Source: Bacteroides sp. (GTDB taxonomy: Bacteria; Bacteroidota; Bacteroidia; Bacteroidales; Bacteroidaceae). Taken from it: 64,000 nt of DNA. The translations under genes and the position numbers were made by a program. Within the stretch, counting starts at the first letter, position 1; each line of letters opens with the position of its first letter. Where the stretch lies: contig NZ_JASLER010000034.1 in NCBI RefSeq assembly GCF_030151085.1, forward strand, positions 54,235-118,234, given 5' to 3'. The notes below the pieces were generated by a model that saw only the letters and a program-made list of their open reading frames with translations, did no database searches and was not told where the DNA came from. Shown piece by piece: positions 18,007 to 27,211 of the stretch.

Positions 18007-20109
18007 ATGAGACGAATTGTACTGACATATATACTCTTATCGTTTATAGGGATACTGGGCGTTCGTGCACAGAACACTCTTGACCCAATGAACAATCGTG
18101 ACCGGTTTGGAAATCAGGTTGACCCCAATACTTTGCCGGACAACCTGGAAGATACCACCGGTGTGGAAATTCAAAGTATTGCACCCAAACTTTATCAATG
18201 GCAATTGAGTGAAACTTTAGGTGAACGTAAGATGATGCCGGCGGACACTACCAACCTCAATTTCCAGAATACGAACCTGGTGGAAGGCATGTTCGGACAC
18301 TACAACTATTTAGGAAATTTGGGTTCACCACGTATGTCCCGCTTATTTTTTGAACGTCGTGACGATGAACCTACCATTTTCATGCAACCATTTTCAAGCT
18401 TCTTTATCCGTCCGGATGAAGTAAGATTCACAAATAGCAATGTCCCCTTTACCAATCTGACCTACTATAAAGCCGGAAGTAAAGTAAATGGTGAAGAACG
18501 CTTTAAATCGTACTTCTCCGTGAATGCCAATAAAAGACTGGCATTCGGTTTCAATTTTGACTATTTATATGGACGTGGTTACTATACAAACCAAGCAACT
18601 TCTCACTTCAACGCAGGATTATTTGCCAGTTATATAGGCGAAAAATACCAAATGCAAGCCGTATACAACAACTTTTTTCTAAAGATGAATGAAAACGGCG
18701 GTATTGCAGATGATCAATACATCACCCGTCCCGAAAACATGTCGGAAGGAAAAAAAGAATACGAGTCGTCCAATATACCTGTCAAGTTAGATAAACAAAG
18801 CCCGACTTCCAATCGTAATAAAGACTTTTATATCTATCTGACGCAACGCTATCGCCTTGGATTTAAACGTGATGTTACCAAAATAGAAAGCAGGCAAACG
18901 CAAAACAAAAAATTATTGGCAGATAGTACTTATGTAGCTCCCAAAGATACCATTACTACGGAAGAATTTGTGCCGGTCACTAGCTTTATCCACACTATTA
19001 AAGTGGAAAGGTCACGCCACCAATTCCGCACATCCAATGCGCCTGAAGGTTTTTTCCCTGAAAAATATTATATCAACAAGAGCAATAGCAACGACTCTAC
19101 TACCGCTTTCAGCATAAAGAATGTATTTGGAGTAGCTTTGCTGGAAGGATTTAATAAATACGCTAAAGCAGGTTTGACCGCTTATATTTCACATAAGTTC
19201 AGTAGGTACGATTTAATGAATGTCGATACACTATCTGACATGCGTCGTATTCGTTATACAGAGCAAGAAGTATTTGTGGGCGGAGAACTGGCCAAGCGTG
19301 AAGGCAAAGTGCTACACTATAATGTGAATGGCGAAGTAGGCTTGCTAGACAAAGCTATAGGTCAATTCCGCGTGAATGGTAACTTGGATTTGAATTTCCG
19401 TCTTTTCAAAGATACAGTCAATTTCTATGCAAGAGGTTATATCAGTAATACTCTCCCTTCATTCTATATGCGTCATTATCATTCCAACTTTTATACTTGG
19501 GATAATGATAATATGGATAAAGAATTCCGCACACGTGTAGAAGGAGAACTGAATATTGATCGCTGGGGTACTAATCTGCGTGGTGGAGTAGAAAATATTA
19601 AAAACTATACATACTTCAATCAAAGTGCATTCCCCGAACAGAATGGTGGAAACATTCAAGTCCTCTCTGCTACACTGTCACAAAACTTCCGTTTGGGTAT
19701 CCTCCATCTGGATAATGAAGTGACTTGGCAGAAGACGAGTAATGCAACAGTTCTTCCATTGCCAGAACTTTCGCTTTATCATAATCTCTACATACTTACT
19801 TCGCTTGCAAAGAAAGTACTAACTGTACAGTTGGGTGCTGATGTCAGATATTTCAGTAAATATAAGGCACCCGCTTACGCACCCGGTGTTCAACAATTCC
19901 ACCTGCAACCTACAGACGATCAAGTAGAGATTGGAGGATATCCAATCGTAAATGTTTATGCTAATCTGCATCTGAAACGGACGCGCATCTTTGCTATGAT
20001 GTACCACGTCAATGCAGGTATGGGAAATCGGAATTACTTCATGGTACCGCATTACCCCATCAACCCTCGCTTATTCAAGATTGGTGTTTCCTGGAATTTC
20101 TACGATTAA
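18007..20109 (+). CDS. Putative outer-membrane porin (Bacteroidota Porin_10-like)
   Basis: A 700-residue outer-membrane beta-barrel candidate. I start it at ATG 18007, which gives a clean signal peptide (M-R-R-I-V-L-T-Y-I-L-L-S-F, cleavage after V-R-A-Q), rather than at the in-frame TTG at 17995. The mature protein has many alternating aromatic/polar strands and ends in aromatic W-N-F-Y-D, as expected for a barrel. Length and the motif F-G-N-Q-V-D-P-N-T-L-P near the mature N-terminus fit the Bacteroidales putative-porin family. The substrate is unknown. The solute-binding protein gene follows after 12 bases, so the two may work together. Confidence 0.78.
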   Translation: MRRIVLTYILLSFIGILGVRAQNTLDPMNNRDRFGNQVDPNTLPDNLEDTTGVEIQSIAPKLYQWQLSETLGERKMMPADTTNLNFQNTNLVEGMFGHYNYLGNLGSPRMSRLFFERRDDEPTIFMQPFSSFFIRPDEVRFTNSNVPFTNLTYYKAGSKVNGEERFKSYFSVNANKRLAFGFNFDYLYGRGYYTNQATSHFNAGLFASYIGEKYQMQAVYNNFFLKMNENGGIADDQYITRPENMSEGKKEYESSNIPVKLDKQSPTSNRNKDFYIYLTQRYRLGFKRDVTKIESRQTQNKKLLADSTYVAPKDTITTEEFVPVTSFIHTIKVERSRHQFRTSNAPEGFFPEKYYINKSNSNDSTTAFSIKNVFGVALLEGFNKYAKAGLTAYISHKFSRYDLMNVDTLSDMRRIRYTEQEVFVGGELAKREGKVLHYNVNGEVGLLDKAIGQFRVNGNLDLNFRLFKDTVNFYARGYISNTLPSFYMRHYHSNFYTWDNDNMDKEFRTRVEGELNIDRWGTNLRGGVENIKNYTYFNQSAFPEQNGGNIQVLSATLSQNFRLGILHLDNEVTWQKTSNATVLPLPELSLYHNLYILTSLAKKVLTVQLGADVRYFSKYKAPAYAPGVQQFHLQPTDDQVEIGGYPIVNVYANLHLKRTRIFAMMYHVNAGMGNRNYFMVPHYPINPRLFKIGVSWNFYD

Positions 20110-20121
20110 TTCTTTCGAGAT

Positions 20122-20940
20122 ATGAATAAAGCCAAGCTATTAAAATACATTATCCTGGGAGTTGTTGCCGCTTTACTCGCTACTTTCTTTTTCAACAAGA
20201 AAGAGACTCCGCAGGGACACCCGAGGGATTATGCCGAAATTGCAGCAAGCGGTGTTATTCATGCCTCAACAGAATATAATTCAATAAGTTTCTATGTAGA
20301 TGGCGATACTCTATCCGGTTTCCACTACGACTTGATTAAAGCTTTTGCCCGGGATCATAAACTAAAAGTAACTATTTCACCGGAAATGAGTTTTGATCAG
20401 CGGTTGGAAGGATTAGCCGAAGGGAAATTTGACGTGATAGCCTACGGATTACTTGCCATCAGTGAACTGAAAGATTCCTTGTTACTTACTACTCCCATAG
20501 TACTGAGCAAGCAAGTATTAGTACAGCGCAAAGCAACTTCCGACACAGATTCTTTATATATAAAAAGCCAGCTCGATTTGGCAGGAAAGACCTTGCATGT
20601 AGTTAAAGGTTCTCCCTCCATTCTCCGAATTCACAATCTTGGAAATGAAATAGGCGATACTATTTATATCAAAGAAGTAGATAAATATGGTTCTGAACAA
20701 TTGATTTCATTAGTAGCACACGGTGACATCGATTATGCCGTATGCGACGAAAACATTGCGAGTGCCGTAGTCGACAGCATGCCTCAAATAGACATCAATA
20801 CCGCTATCAGCTTCACACAATTTTATTCATGGGCAGTAAGCAAACAATCCCCCGTCCTTTTGGATAGTCTCAACACATGGTTGGAGAGGTTTAAGATGGA
20901 GAAAGAATTTAAGGAAATCTACGAGAAATACTATAAATAG
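20122..20940 (+). CDS. Membrane-anchored periplasmic solute-binding protein (SBP_bac_3 fold)
   Basis: A 272-residue protein with one N-terminal membrane segment (L-L-K-Y-I-I-L-G-V-V-A-A-L-L). A family-3 extracellular solute-binding domain follows, with L-S-G-F-H-Y-D-L-I-K-A-F-A near residue 65 and F-D-V-I-A-Y-G-L near 105. The same fold is found in amino-acid ABC binding proteins and in the N-terminal half of the lytic transglycosylase MltF. Here there is no transglycosylase domain and no neighbouring ABC permease. It lies 12 bases after the porin gene. A sensor or delivery role is possible; the ligand is not visible. Confidence 0.8.
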   Translation: MNKAKLLKYIILGVVAALLATFFFNKKETPQGHPRDYAEIAASGVIHASTEYNSISFYVDGDTLSGFHYDLIKAFARDHKLKVTISPEMSFDQRLEGLAEGKFDVIAYGLLAISELKDSLLLTTPIVLSKQVLVQRKATSDTDSLYIKSQLDLAGKTLHVVKGSPSILRIHNLGNEIGDTIYIKEVDKYGSEQLISLVAHGDIDYAVCDENIASAVVDSMPQIDINTAISFTQFYSWAVSKQSPVLLDSLNTWLERFKMEKEFKEIYEKYYK

Positions 20941-21007
20941 TGATTAGTGGTTAGTGATTTGTTCATGTTATCTTTTAAACAAATCACAAATCACTAACCA
21001 CTAATCA
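20941..21007. terminator. Bidirectional terminator-like 22-bp inverted repeat
   Basis: 20941-20962 is the perfect reverse complement of 20986-21007, with a 23-base loop. It begins immediately after the stop of the solute-binding protein and ends immediately before the stop of the convergent nadE. It probably serves both transcripts. Confidence 0.75.
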
Positions 21008-22933
21008 TTACAGTGTCTCCACTTCTCTCAGCCACATCTCTGATGAAGCATCACTCGGCATTCTCCAATCTCCACGTGGACTGATAGAGATACTGCCTAC
21101 CTTTGGTCCATCCGGTAAACAGGAACGTTTAAATTGCTGATTAAAGAATCGGCGGAAGAAGGTTTTCATCCATTTTTTGATGGTCTCCTCGTCGTAAGTA
21201 CCATTGAAGGTACGTGTTGCAAGGAAAAATATCTTGGAAGGGCGGAAACCACAACGTAGAAAGTAATAGAGGAAGAAATCATGAAGTTCATAGGGTCCTA
21301 CCAAATCTTCTGTAATCTGCTGAATATTTCCATTTTCATCGGCGGGTATAAGTTCAGGGCTGATAGGAGTATCTACAATATCAAGTAAGGTAGCACGTGA
21401 AGAATCATCCATGCCATTTTCTGCCACCCATTTCACCAAATGCTTGACTAAGGTTTTAGGAATACTTCCGTTTACTCCGTACATAGACATGTGGTCACCA
21501 TTATAAGTAGCCCAGCCCAAAGCAAGTTCCGAAAGGTCACCGGTACCAATTACCATTCCCCAAGTCTGATTGGCAATATCCATCAAAATCTGGGTACGTT
21601 CCCGCGCTTGTGCATTCTCATAAACTACATCATGTACGTCGACATCATGGTTTATATCCTTGAAGTGCTGAACACATGCTTCTTTTATACTAACCTCGCG
21701 CACTGTAATTCCTAGAGAGTTCATTAAATTGATTGCATTGGTATAGGTACGGTCGGTTGTTCCAAAGCCCGGCATGGTCACTCCGATAATTCCTTTACGC
21801 GGCCATCCCAATTTATCAAAGGTCTTGACACAAACCAATAACGCCAATGTAGAATCCAGTCCACCGGAAATACCCACAACGGCACTCTTTGCTTGGGTAT
21901 GTAACAATCGTTGTGCCAGTCCGGAAACTTGGATAGAAAACACTTCTTCACAACGTTCATCCAATGTAGGTCCCTGCGGTACAAACGGGTGGGGATCGAA
22001 AGTACGCGTCAGATTTAAATCCTTGCTATTAATATATTCCGTAGAAATACGCACAGGAAGCTGCGAAGCAGAATTCGCACGACAAGCAGCAAATGTAGTA
22101 TTCACCCGGCGTTCTATGCGCAAGTGTTCCACATCAATATCGCTAATCACAACCTGCTCTTCAAACGAAAAACGTTTATTTGCTGCCAATAACGAGCCAT
22201 TCTCATAAATTAATCCATTTCCGGCAAATACTACATCAGTAGTTGATTCGCCAAAGCCGCATGAACTGAAGACATAACCCGCAATACAACGAGCCGACTG
22301 CTGGCTAATAAGTGAACGCAAATAGCTATGCTTGCCAATACCTTCATTATCTGCCGAAAGATTGAACAATAATTCAGCTCCCTGCAATGCCAACTGAGAA
22401 CTCGGTGGAATTGGCGCCCATAAGTCTTCACAAATTTCTATTCCGAACGTCGTATCTGCCGTATCAAATAACAGATTTCTTCCCATCGGTATTATTTGTC
22501 CGCAAAGGCGTACGCTAGTTTCAGACACTTCGGTAGCAGAAGTAAACCAACGTTTTTCATAAAATTCTTTATAATTAGGAAGATAAGTTTTAGGAATCAC
22601 TCCCAGCACTTTACCTTTCTGAATGACAACTGCCGTATTTAGCAGAACACCATTCAAAGCAACCGGCATACCTAGTATGGAAATGATATCCATCTGACGT
22701 GTATTATTCAGTATCTGTATCAAACCCATTTCCGCCTCTTCAAGAAGAAGCTGCTGGGCAAAAAGGTCACCACAAGTATATCCGGTAATACACAACTCAG
22801 GAAATGCAATGATTTGCACACCTTTTCCGTCGGCAATAATTATTTCTTTTTCAATCTGTCCGGCATTGAACTTACAGTCCGCCACCTTAACACGGGGTAC
22901 AGCCGCCGCTACTTTTACATATCCGTAGTTCAT
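21008..22933 (-). CDS. nadE: Glutamine-dependent NAD+ synthetase
   Basis: A 641-residue two-domain enzyme. The N-terminal nitrilase-like glutaminase domain (about residues 1-290) shows F-P-E-L-C-I-T-G-Y, K-T-Y-L-P-N-Y and G-I-E-I-C-E-D-L-W-A, that is, the Glu-Lys-Cys triad. The C-terminal synthetase has the ATP pyrophosphatase P-loop S-G-G-L-D-S-T-L. It amidates nicotinic acid adenine dinucleotide to NAD+. I start at ATG 22933 (M-N-Y-G-Y-V-K-V-A-A-A-V), which fits the family, not at the open frame's earlier codon at 22987. The length is typical of the long bacterial form. Confidence 0.94.
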   Translation of the reverse strand: MNYGYVKVAAAVPRVKVADCKFNAGQIEKEIIIADGKGVQIIAFPELCITGYTCGDLFAQQLLLEEAEMGLIQILNNTRQMDIISILGMPVALNGVLLNTAVVIQKGKVLGVIPKTYLPNYKEFYEKRWFTSATEVSETSVRLCGQIIPMGRNLLFDTADTTFGIEICEDLWAPIPPSSQLALQGAELLFNLSADNEGIGKHSYLRSLISQQSARCIAGYVFSSCGFGESTTDVVFAGNGLIYENGSLLAANKRFSFEEQVVISDIDVEHLRIERRVNTTFAACRANSASQLPVRISTEYINSKDLNLTRTFDPHPFVPQGPTLDERCEEVFSIQVSGLAQRLLHTQAKSAVVGISGGLDSTLALLVCVKTFDKLGWPRKGIIGVTMPGFGTTDRTYTNAINLMNSLGITVREVSIKEACVQHFKDINHDVDVHDVVYENAQARERTQILMDIANQTWGMVIGTGDLSELALGWATYNGDHMSMYGVNGSIPKTLVKHLVKWVAENGMDDSSRATLLDIVDTPISPELIPADENGNIQQITEDLVGPYELHDFFLYYFLRCGFRPSKIFFLATRTFNGTYDEETIKKWMKTFFRRFFNQQFKRSCLPDGPKVGSISISPRGDWRMPSDASSEMWLREVETL

Positions 22934-22958
22934 AAGGATGCTATTAGTTATTCGGTGA

Positions 22959-22966
22959 CAAAAATA
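22959..22966 (-). promoter_or_regulatory. -7 box for nadE
   Basis: The minus strand reads TATTTTTG from 22966 to 22959, 26 bases before the nadE ATG, leaving a short leader. Confidence 0.5.
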
Positions 22967-23071
22967 CGGCAATTTATCAATAAACACAAAATAATCATCC
23001 TTTTCACTTTGAAGTTCAACGAATAACTAGTATTTTTATCAACTCAAATACACGGAATCTACTTTACCCTT

Positions 23072-25009
23072 ATGGAGATATATCAACGCAAACTACTACT
23101 CACACTGTCGTTGCTTGTAGTAACATGCCTGACAGTATCGGCTAATAATAAAGACTATGCACTTATCTTGAATTCCATCAATCTGGAAGAAGGATGGGTG
23201 AAGAATTTTGATACGGAATTGAAAGAACGTTTTAAAACGGAAAAGGATCTGGAACTAAAAAGTTATTTTTTGTCTGTCCCCTTATTAAATAGTGAAGATG
23301 AAGTCAAGCAACTTCAAGAAAGAGTCTTAAAGACATATCCCATTCCCCCCAAAGTAGTATTGATCGTAGGTGATCCAGGATGGCTTGTTTGTGCTTCCCT
23401 CTTCGACGGGCCTTGGAAAAATATCCCTATCATCTTATGTTATTCGCGTAATAGGGTTCCGAAAGACCTCAACACCCTGTTAACCAAAGCTATATTAACA
23501 GACGACAATAGTATTCCTATTGAGGATTTCAACAAACGTTATAATATTACCGTACTAAGACAACCTTACTTTATTGAAGAAACCCTGAAGTTAATAAAAC
23601 ACCTTCAACCCGGGGTTAGCCGCATCGCCCTCATATCAGACTATCGCTATATCAGTGTAGTTACTCAAAACTCTATCAAAAAGATTATCAAGGAGAAGTA
23701 TCCCACACTAACTTTTGAAAATTTATCATCCAGTACACTCAGTACCGAACAGCTATTAGATACATTGGGAAGCTATAACCAAGAAACCGGTGTCATATAT
23801 TATTCTTGGATACGTCCATATACCAATAAAAACAGTTTCTATTTGTCCGACCATCTGAAGAAGGTACTTCCTACCTTCCTATCAACTCCTGTGTTTACAT
23901 TGGCAGATCTGAATTTACATGAAAATCTTTATGCAGGCGGCTATTACATTTCTGCATCGGACTTTACTGATACAGCTATGTCTATTATTCATCGCGTCAT
24001 AAATGGAGAAGCTGCCTCCTCTATTCCGTATCAAGATGGTGGTACTCCTCACACTTACCTCAATTACGCCGACTTACAATGGTGTAACATTCCCGAAAAC
24101 TTATATCCCACTGATGCTATCTATTATTTCAAGCCACCCTCCTTTTACCAAAAATATGCAACATATATCTGGATGAGTTGTATTTTCACCCTATTGCTCA
24201 TTGCCGTATACTTATATTTATCCAATCGTTCGAAAAATGCAGAAAGAAAAATAAAGAAAGAATTAATCAATGCCAAAGAACGCGCGGAAGAATCTGACAG
24301 ATTAAAATCTGCATTCCTTGCCAACATGAGCCATGAAATCCGTACTCCACTCAATGCTATAGTAGGTTTTTCCAGCATACTTGCCGAAACAGCCGGCACC
24401 GCAGAAAATAAAGAATATATTCGTATCATTGAAAACAATAACCATTTGCTGTTACAACTCATCAATGATATTCTCGACCTCTCAAGAATAGAAGCAGGAT
24501 CACTGGATTTTGAATATAGTAATGTAGATATCAATCATTGCCTTAAAGAACTTGCAAATGTTTTTTGCTTACGCATGCCGCCAAATGTAAAATGTCTCGT
24601 AGATACACCACTTACCGAATGTATCGTTTATATAGAGAAAAATCGTGTAATGCAGATACTAGGCAATTACATTTCCAATGCGATCAAATATACTACTAAA
24701 GGCAGTATTACCATTGGCTACTATTTACCTGAAAGTTATAAGCTACGCCTTTTTATCCGAGATACCGGATGTGGAATAGCTGCTGACAAATGCCAGTTAG
24801 TTTTTGAACGCTTCGTCAAACTGGACAGTTTCAAACAAGGAACCGGATTAGGACTATCAATCTGCCGAATGCTTGCCGAAAAAATGAATGCAACTGTCGG
24901 AGTAGATTCCAAAGTGGGTGAAGGGACCGAATTCTGGTTAGAACTACCCTATCAATTGCTAACCGAAACCTCCAATAGTTTTAATGAAAAGATAAAAACT
25001 TTTTCTTAA
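23072..25009 (+). CDS. Orphan sensor histidine kinase with ABC-binding-protein-like periplasmic domain
   Basis: A 645-residue membrane kinase. It has a signal peptide, then a ~330-residue periplasmic region with Rossmann-like alternation that resembles ABC substrate-binding sensor domains (V-V-L-I-V-G-D-P-G-W). A transmembrane helix lies near residues 366-385. The HisKA domain has the phosphoacceptor His421 in N-M-S-H-E-I-R-T-P-L-N-A, and the HATPase_c domain shows N-Y-I-S-N-A-I-K-Y, D-T-G-C-G-I and G-T-G-L-G-L. There is no receiver domain and no response regulator gene adjacent, so its partner is elsewhere. The ligand is unknown. The nearest downstream genes are the PerR-like regulator and rubrerythrin, but these have their own promoter. 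Confidence 0.88.
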   Translation: MEIYQRKLLLTLSLLVVTCLTVSANNKDYALILNSINLEEGWVKNFDTELKERFKTEKDLELKSYFLSVPLLNSEDEVKQLQERVLKTYPIPPKVVLIVGDPGWLVCASLFDGPWKNIPIILCYSRNRVPKDLNTLLTKAILTDDNSIPIEDFNKRYNITVLRQPYFIEETLKLIKHLQPGVSRIALISDYRYISVVTQNSIKKIIKEKYPTLTFENLSSSTLSTEQLLDTLGSYNQETGVIYYSWIRPYTNKNSFYLSDHLKKVLPTFLSTPVFTLADLNLHENLYAGGYYISASDFTDTAMSIIHRVINGEAASSIPYQDGGTPHTYLNYADLQWCNIPENLYPTDAIYYFKPPSFYQKYATYIWMSCIFTLLLIAVYLYLSNRSKNAERKIKKELINAKERAEESDRLKSAFLANMSHEIRTPLNAIVGFSSILAETAGTAENKEYIRIIENNNHLLLQLINDILDLSRIEAGSLDFEYSNVDINHCLKELANVFCLRMPPNVKCLVDTPLTECIVYIEKNRVMQILGNYISNAIKYTTKGSITIGYYLPESYKLRLFIRDTGCGIAADKCQLVFERFVKLDSFKQGTGLGLSICRMLAEKMNATVGVDSKVGEGTEFWLELPYQLLTETSNSFNEKIKTFS

Positions 25010-25037
25010 TTTTGTTTGGCAAATCGGAAGAAGTGTC

Positions 25038-25045
25038 TATCTTTG
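25038..25045 (+). promoter_or_regulatory. -7 box for perR-rubrerythrin
   Basis: Perfect TATCTTTG, 47 bases upstream of the Fur-family ATG and overlapped downstream by the palindromic operator at 25056-25078. That places the operator just past the transcription start. Confidence 0.7.
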
Positions 25046-25055
25046 CAAAAGAAAT

Positions 25056-25078
25056 AAACTTGTAATTATTACAAGTTT
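25056..25078. promoter_or_regulatory. Palindromic operator, probable PerR autoregulatory box
   Basis: A perfect inverted repeat, AAACTTGTAAT-T-ATTACAAGTTT, with 11-bp arms and a single central base. It lies between the -7 box and the ATG of the Fur-family gene. Size, A/T content and geometry match Fur/PerR boxes, and the position suits repression by roadblock at the start of transcription. Confidence 0.75.
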
Positions 25079-25092
25079 GAATCATTAAAGAA

Positions 25093-25527
25093 ATGAATGT
25101 AATAGAACAACTGCAAAATCATAACATAAAACCTTCCGTACAGCGTATAGCAATTATGGGATATTTGATGGAGCATCGTACACATCCTACAGTGGATGAA
25201 ATATATACAGCATTATCTCCTTCTATCCCCACTCTTTCTAAAACAACTGTCTATAATACATTGAAGTTGTTGAGCGAACAAGGAGCAGCACAGACTCTGA
25301 CTATTGATGAACGAAATACATGCTATGATGCAGATACCTCCACACATGCTCATTTCCTATGTAGACATTGCGGCAAAATTTATGATTTGAGCAATGATAA
25401 TAATACCAAGAAGGTAGAAGACATGAATATGGATGGTCACGATGTACAAGAGATCCACTTTTATTATAAAGGGATTTGTAAACAGTGTATAGAAAACGAA
25501 CGTTTGATTAAAATAAAGAATAACTAA
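25093..25527 (+). CDS. perR: Fur-family transcriptional regulator, PerR-like
   Basis: A 144-residue Fur-family repressor. The N-terminal winged helix (about 1-80) includes R-T-H-P-T-V-D-E-I-Y and the recognition helix S-K-T-T-V-Y-N-T-L. The C-terminal dimerisation/metal domain has H-A-H-F-L-C-R-H-C-G and a second C-K-Q-C, so the structural Zn(Cys)4 site is complete. The peroxide-sensing role is inferred from the rubrerythrin gene 21 bases downstream and from the palindrome over its own promoter. A plain iron-responsive Fur is the alternative. Confidence 0.85.
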   Translation: MNVIEQLQNHNIKPSVQRIAIMGYLMEHRTHPTVDEIYTALSPSIPTLSKTTVYNTLKLLSEQGAAQTLTIDERNTCYDADTSTHAHFLCRHCGKIYDLSNDNNTKKVEDMNMDGHDVQEIHFYYKGICKQCIENERLIKIKNN

Positions 25528-25548
25528 TTCAACTAATTTTTAAGAAAA

Positions 25549-26106
25549 ATGAAAAAATTTAGATGTACTGTCTGCGGTTACGTATATGAAGGAGACGCAG
25601 CTCCTGAGAAATGTCCTTTGTGTAAAGCTCCTGCTAGCAAATTTGTTGAAGTTGAAGAAGCAAAAGCTGACGGTCCGTTGGTATTCGCTGACGAGCATGT
25701 TATCGGCGTAGCTAAAGGTTGCGACGACGAAATGATTAAAGACCTCAACAACCACTTCATGGGTGAATGTACTGAAGTTGGCATGTATTTGGCAATGAGC
25801 CGTCAGGCTGACCGTGAAGGTTATCCTGAGGTAGCAGAAGCTTTTAAACGTTATGCATGGGAAGAAGCAGAACATGCTTCAAGATTTGCTGAACTGTTGG
25901 GCGACTGTGTATGGGACACCAAAACTAACCTTGAAAAAAGAATGAATGCTGAATCCGGCGCTTGCGAAGACAAAAAGCGTATTGCTACACGTGCAAAAGC
26001 TTTGAACCTCGATGCTATTCATGATACAGTTCATGAAATGGCTAAGGATGAAGCTCGTCATGGTAAAGGTTTTGAAGGTTTGTACAACCGCTACTTCAAG
26101 AAATAA
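25549..26106 (+). CDS. Reverse rubrerythrin
   Basis: A 185-residue non-haem iron protein with the rubredoxin domain first (C-T-V-C-G-Y-V-Y-E-G-D and C-P-L-C-K-A, residues 6-28) and the four-helix diiron domain after it. This order is opposite to classical rubrerythrin. Diiron ligands are visible as G-E-C-T-E-V, W-E-E-A-E-H and D-E-A-R-H-G. It reduces hydrogen peroxide (and possibly oxygen) in the cytoplasm of anaerobes. It follows the PerR-like gene after 21 bases under one promoter, so it is probably derepressed by oxidants. Confidence 0.92.
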   Translation: MKKFRCTVCGYVYEGDAAPEKCPLCKAPASKFVEVEEAKADGPLVFADEHVIGVAKGCDDEMIKDLNNHFMGECTEVGMYLAMSRQADREGYPEVAEAFKRYAWEEAEHASRFAELLGDCVWDTKTNLEKRMNAESGACEDKKRIATRAKALNLDAIHDTVHEMAKDEARHGKGFEGLYNRYFKK

Positions 26107-26130
26107 TCAGATTACATAGTAATGAAAAGG

Positions 26131-26164
26131 AAGGGACTGCTATTTATAGTAAGTCCCTTTTTTA
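26131..26164 (+). terminator. Terminator after rubrerythrin
   Basis: AAGGGACT (26131-26138) pairs with AGTCCCTT (26152-26159), followed by a T-rich tail. It ends the perR-rubrerythrin transcript. Confidence 0.8.
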
Positions 26165-26239
26165 TTATGAGTTATTAGTTATAACTTTTTTTGTTTTCTC
26201 ATGTCACGTTCTTGTTTCTCATTCGTCTTATCTGTGTAA

Positions 26240-26761
26240 ATGGAACTCAAACAATTCAAAATAACCGTTCTTCCACTACGTGCCAAGTTACTGAATTACG
26301 CACGTAAGTTAACCGACGAACCGGAAGATGCAGAAGATGCCATTCAAGAAGTACTGCTCAAGCTATGGAACAAAAGACTTGAGCTGGAACAATACCGAAG
26401 CATTGAAGCATTTGCCATGACGTTGACACATAACCTCTGTATGGATATGTGGCGAAGCAAGCGCACCAACAATCTGTCACTGGATGTTGTACAGGCCGTT
26501 GCTCCTACCGGAACACCGGAACGATTATTAGAGATTAAAGATGAAATCCGCTTGATGCACGAAATCATAGATTCGTTACCCCCACTTCAGCGCACCATTA
26601 TGCGAATGAAAGATATAGAGGAGTACGAAACAGATGAAATCGCAGAGATTACCGGCTGCGGAGCAGAAGCGATTCGCAGCAATTTGTCAAGAGCCAGAAA
26701 AAAGGTAAGAGACATTTATCTACAAACTATACAAGAAAGGAAAAGGAGAAATGAGCCATGA
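26240..26761 (+). CDS. ECF-type RNA polymerase sigma factor
   Basis: A 173-residue extracytoplasmic-function sigma factor. The region 2 helix D-A-E-D-A-I-Q-E-V-L-L-K-L-W is near residues 30-45. Region 4 (L-P-P-L-Q-R-T-I-M-R-M and the HTH E-I-A-E-I-T-G-C-G-A-E-A-I-R) is near residues 113-150. The gene overlaps the next by four bases (ATGA), so the two are translationally coupled. By family logic the second gene product is its membrane anti-sigma factor. Target genes are not visible beyond its own operon. Confidence 0.92.
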   Translation: MELKQFKITVLPLRAKLLNYARKLTDEPEDAEDAIQEVLLKLWNKRLELEQYRSIEAFAMTLTHNLCMDMWRSKRTNNLSLDVVQAVAPTGTPERLLEIKDEIRLMHEIIDSLPPLQRTIMRMKDIEEYETDEIAEITGCGAEAIRSNLSRARKKVRDIYLQTIQERKRRNEP

Positions 26762-27195
26762 AGATAGATGAACTATTAAATAAATATTTTGAAGGAGAGA
26801 CTTCTTGCGAAGAAGAACGCGAATTGCGCCGTTACTTCACGGAAGCTAATGCAATACCGGAGCATTTGCAAATGTACCGTCCACTATTTGCTTGTCTGGA
26901 TAAAGAGGCCAAAGCACATCAATCTCTTCCCCAAGAAGCTGAGAATAAAAAGGCTAAGACAAGGCATCTCATTCCCCGTCGCCTATATTATACTATAGGT
27001 AGTATAGCAGCCGGATTACTTATACTTGTTGGTATAGCCAATCTTTATCAGCAAATAGCAGTCACTCCGACCGACTATGTCGTTATTAACGGTAAACGCT
27101 ACACCGATGCCAAGACTATACATGAACAGGCTCTTTCCGCCTTTCAGGATGTAAGTATGAGTCAAGAGGAAGTTCTTGAGTTAATGTTTGAATAA
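26758..27195 (+). CDS. Small single-pass membrane protein, probable anti-sigma factor
   Basis: A 145-residue protein with an acidic cytoplasmic N-terminus (K-I-D-E-L-L-N-K-Y-F-E-G-E-T-S-C-E-E-E), one transmembrane helix at about residues 80-98, and a short ~45-residue periplasmic tail. Its start overlaps the sigma factor stop. The N-terminal E-G-E/T-S-x-E-E-E-x-x-L pattern is common in Bacteroidota anti-sigma proteins. The periplasmic part is much shorter than in FecR-type anti-sigma factors and has no FecR domain. Function is assigned from context. Confidence 0.72.
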   Translation: MKIDELLNKYFEGETSCEEERELRRYFTEANAIPEHLQMYRPLFACLDKEAKAHQSLPQEAENKKAKTRHLIPRRLYYTIGSIAAGLLILVGIANLYQQIAVTPTDYVVINGKRYTDAKTIHEQALSAFQDVSMSQEEVLELMFE

Positions 27196-27211
27196 TAAAG
27201 GACCAATAGAT

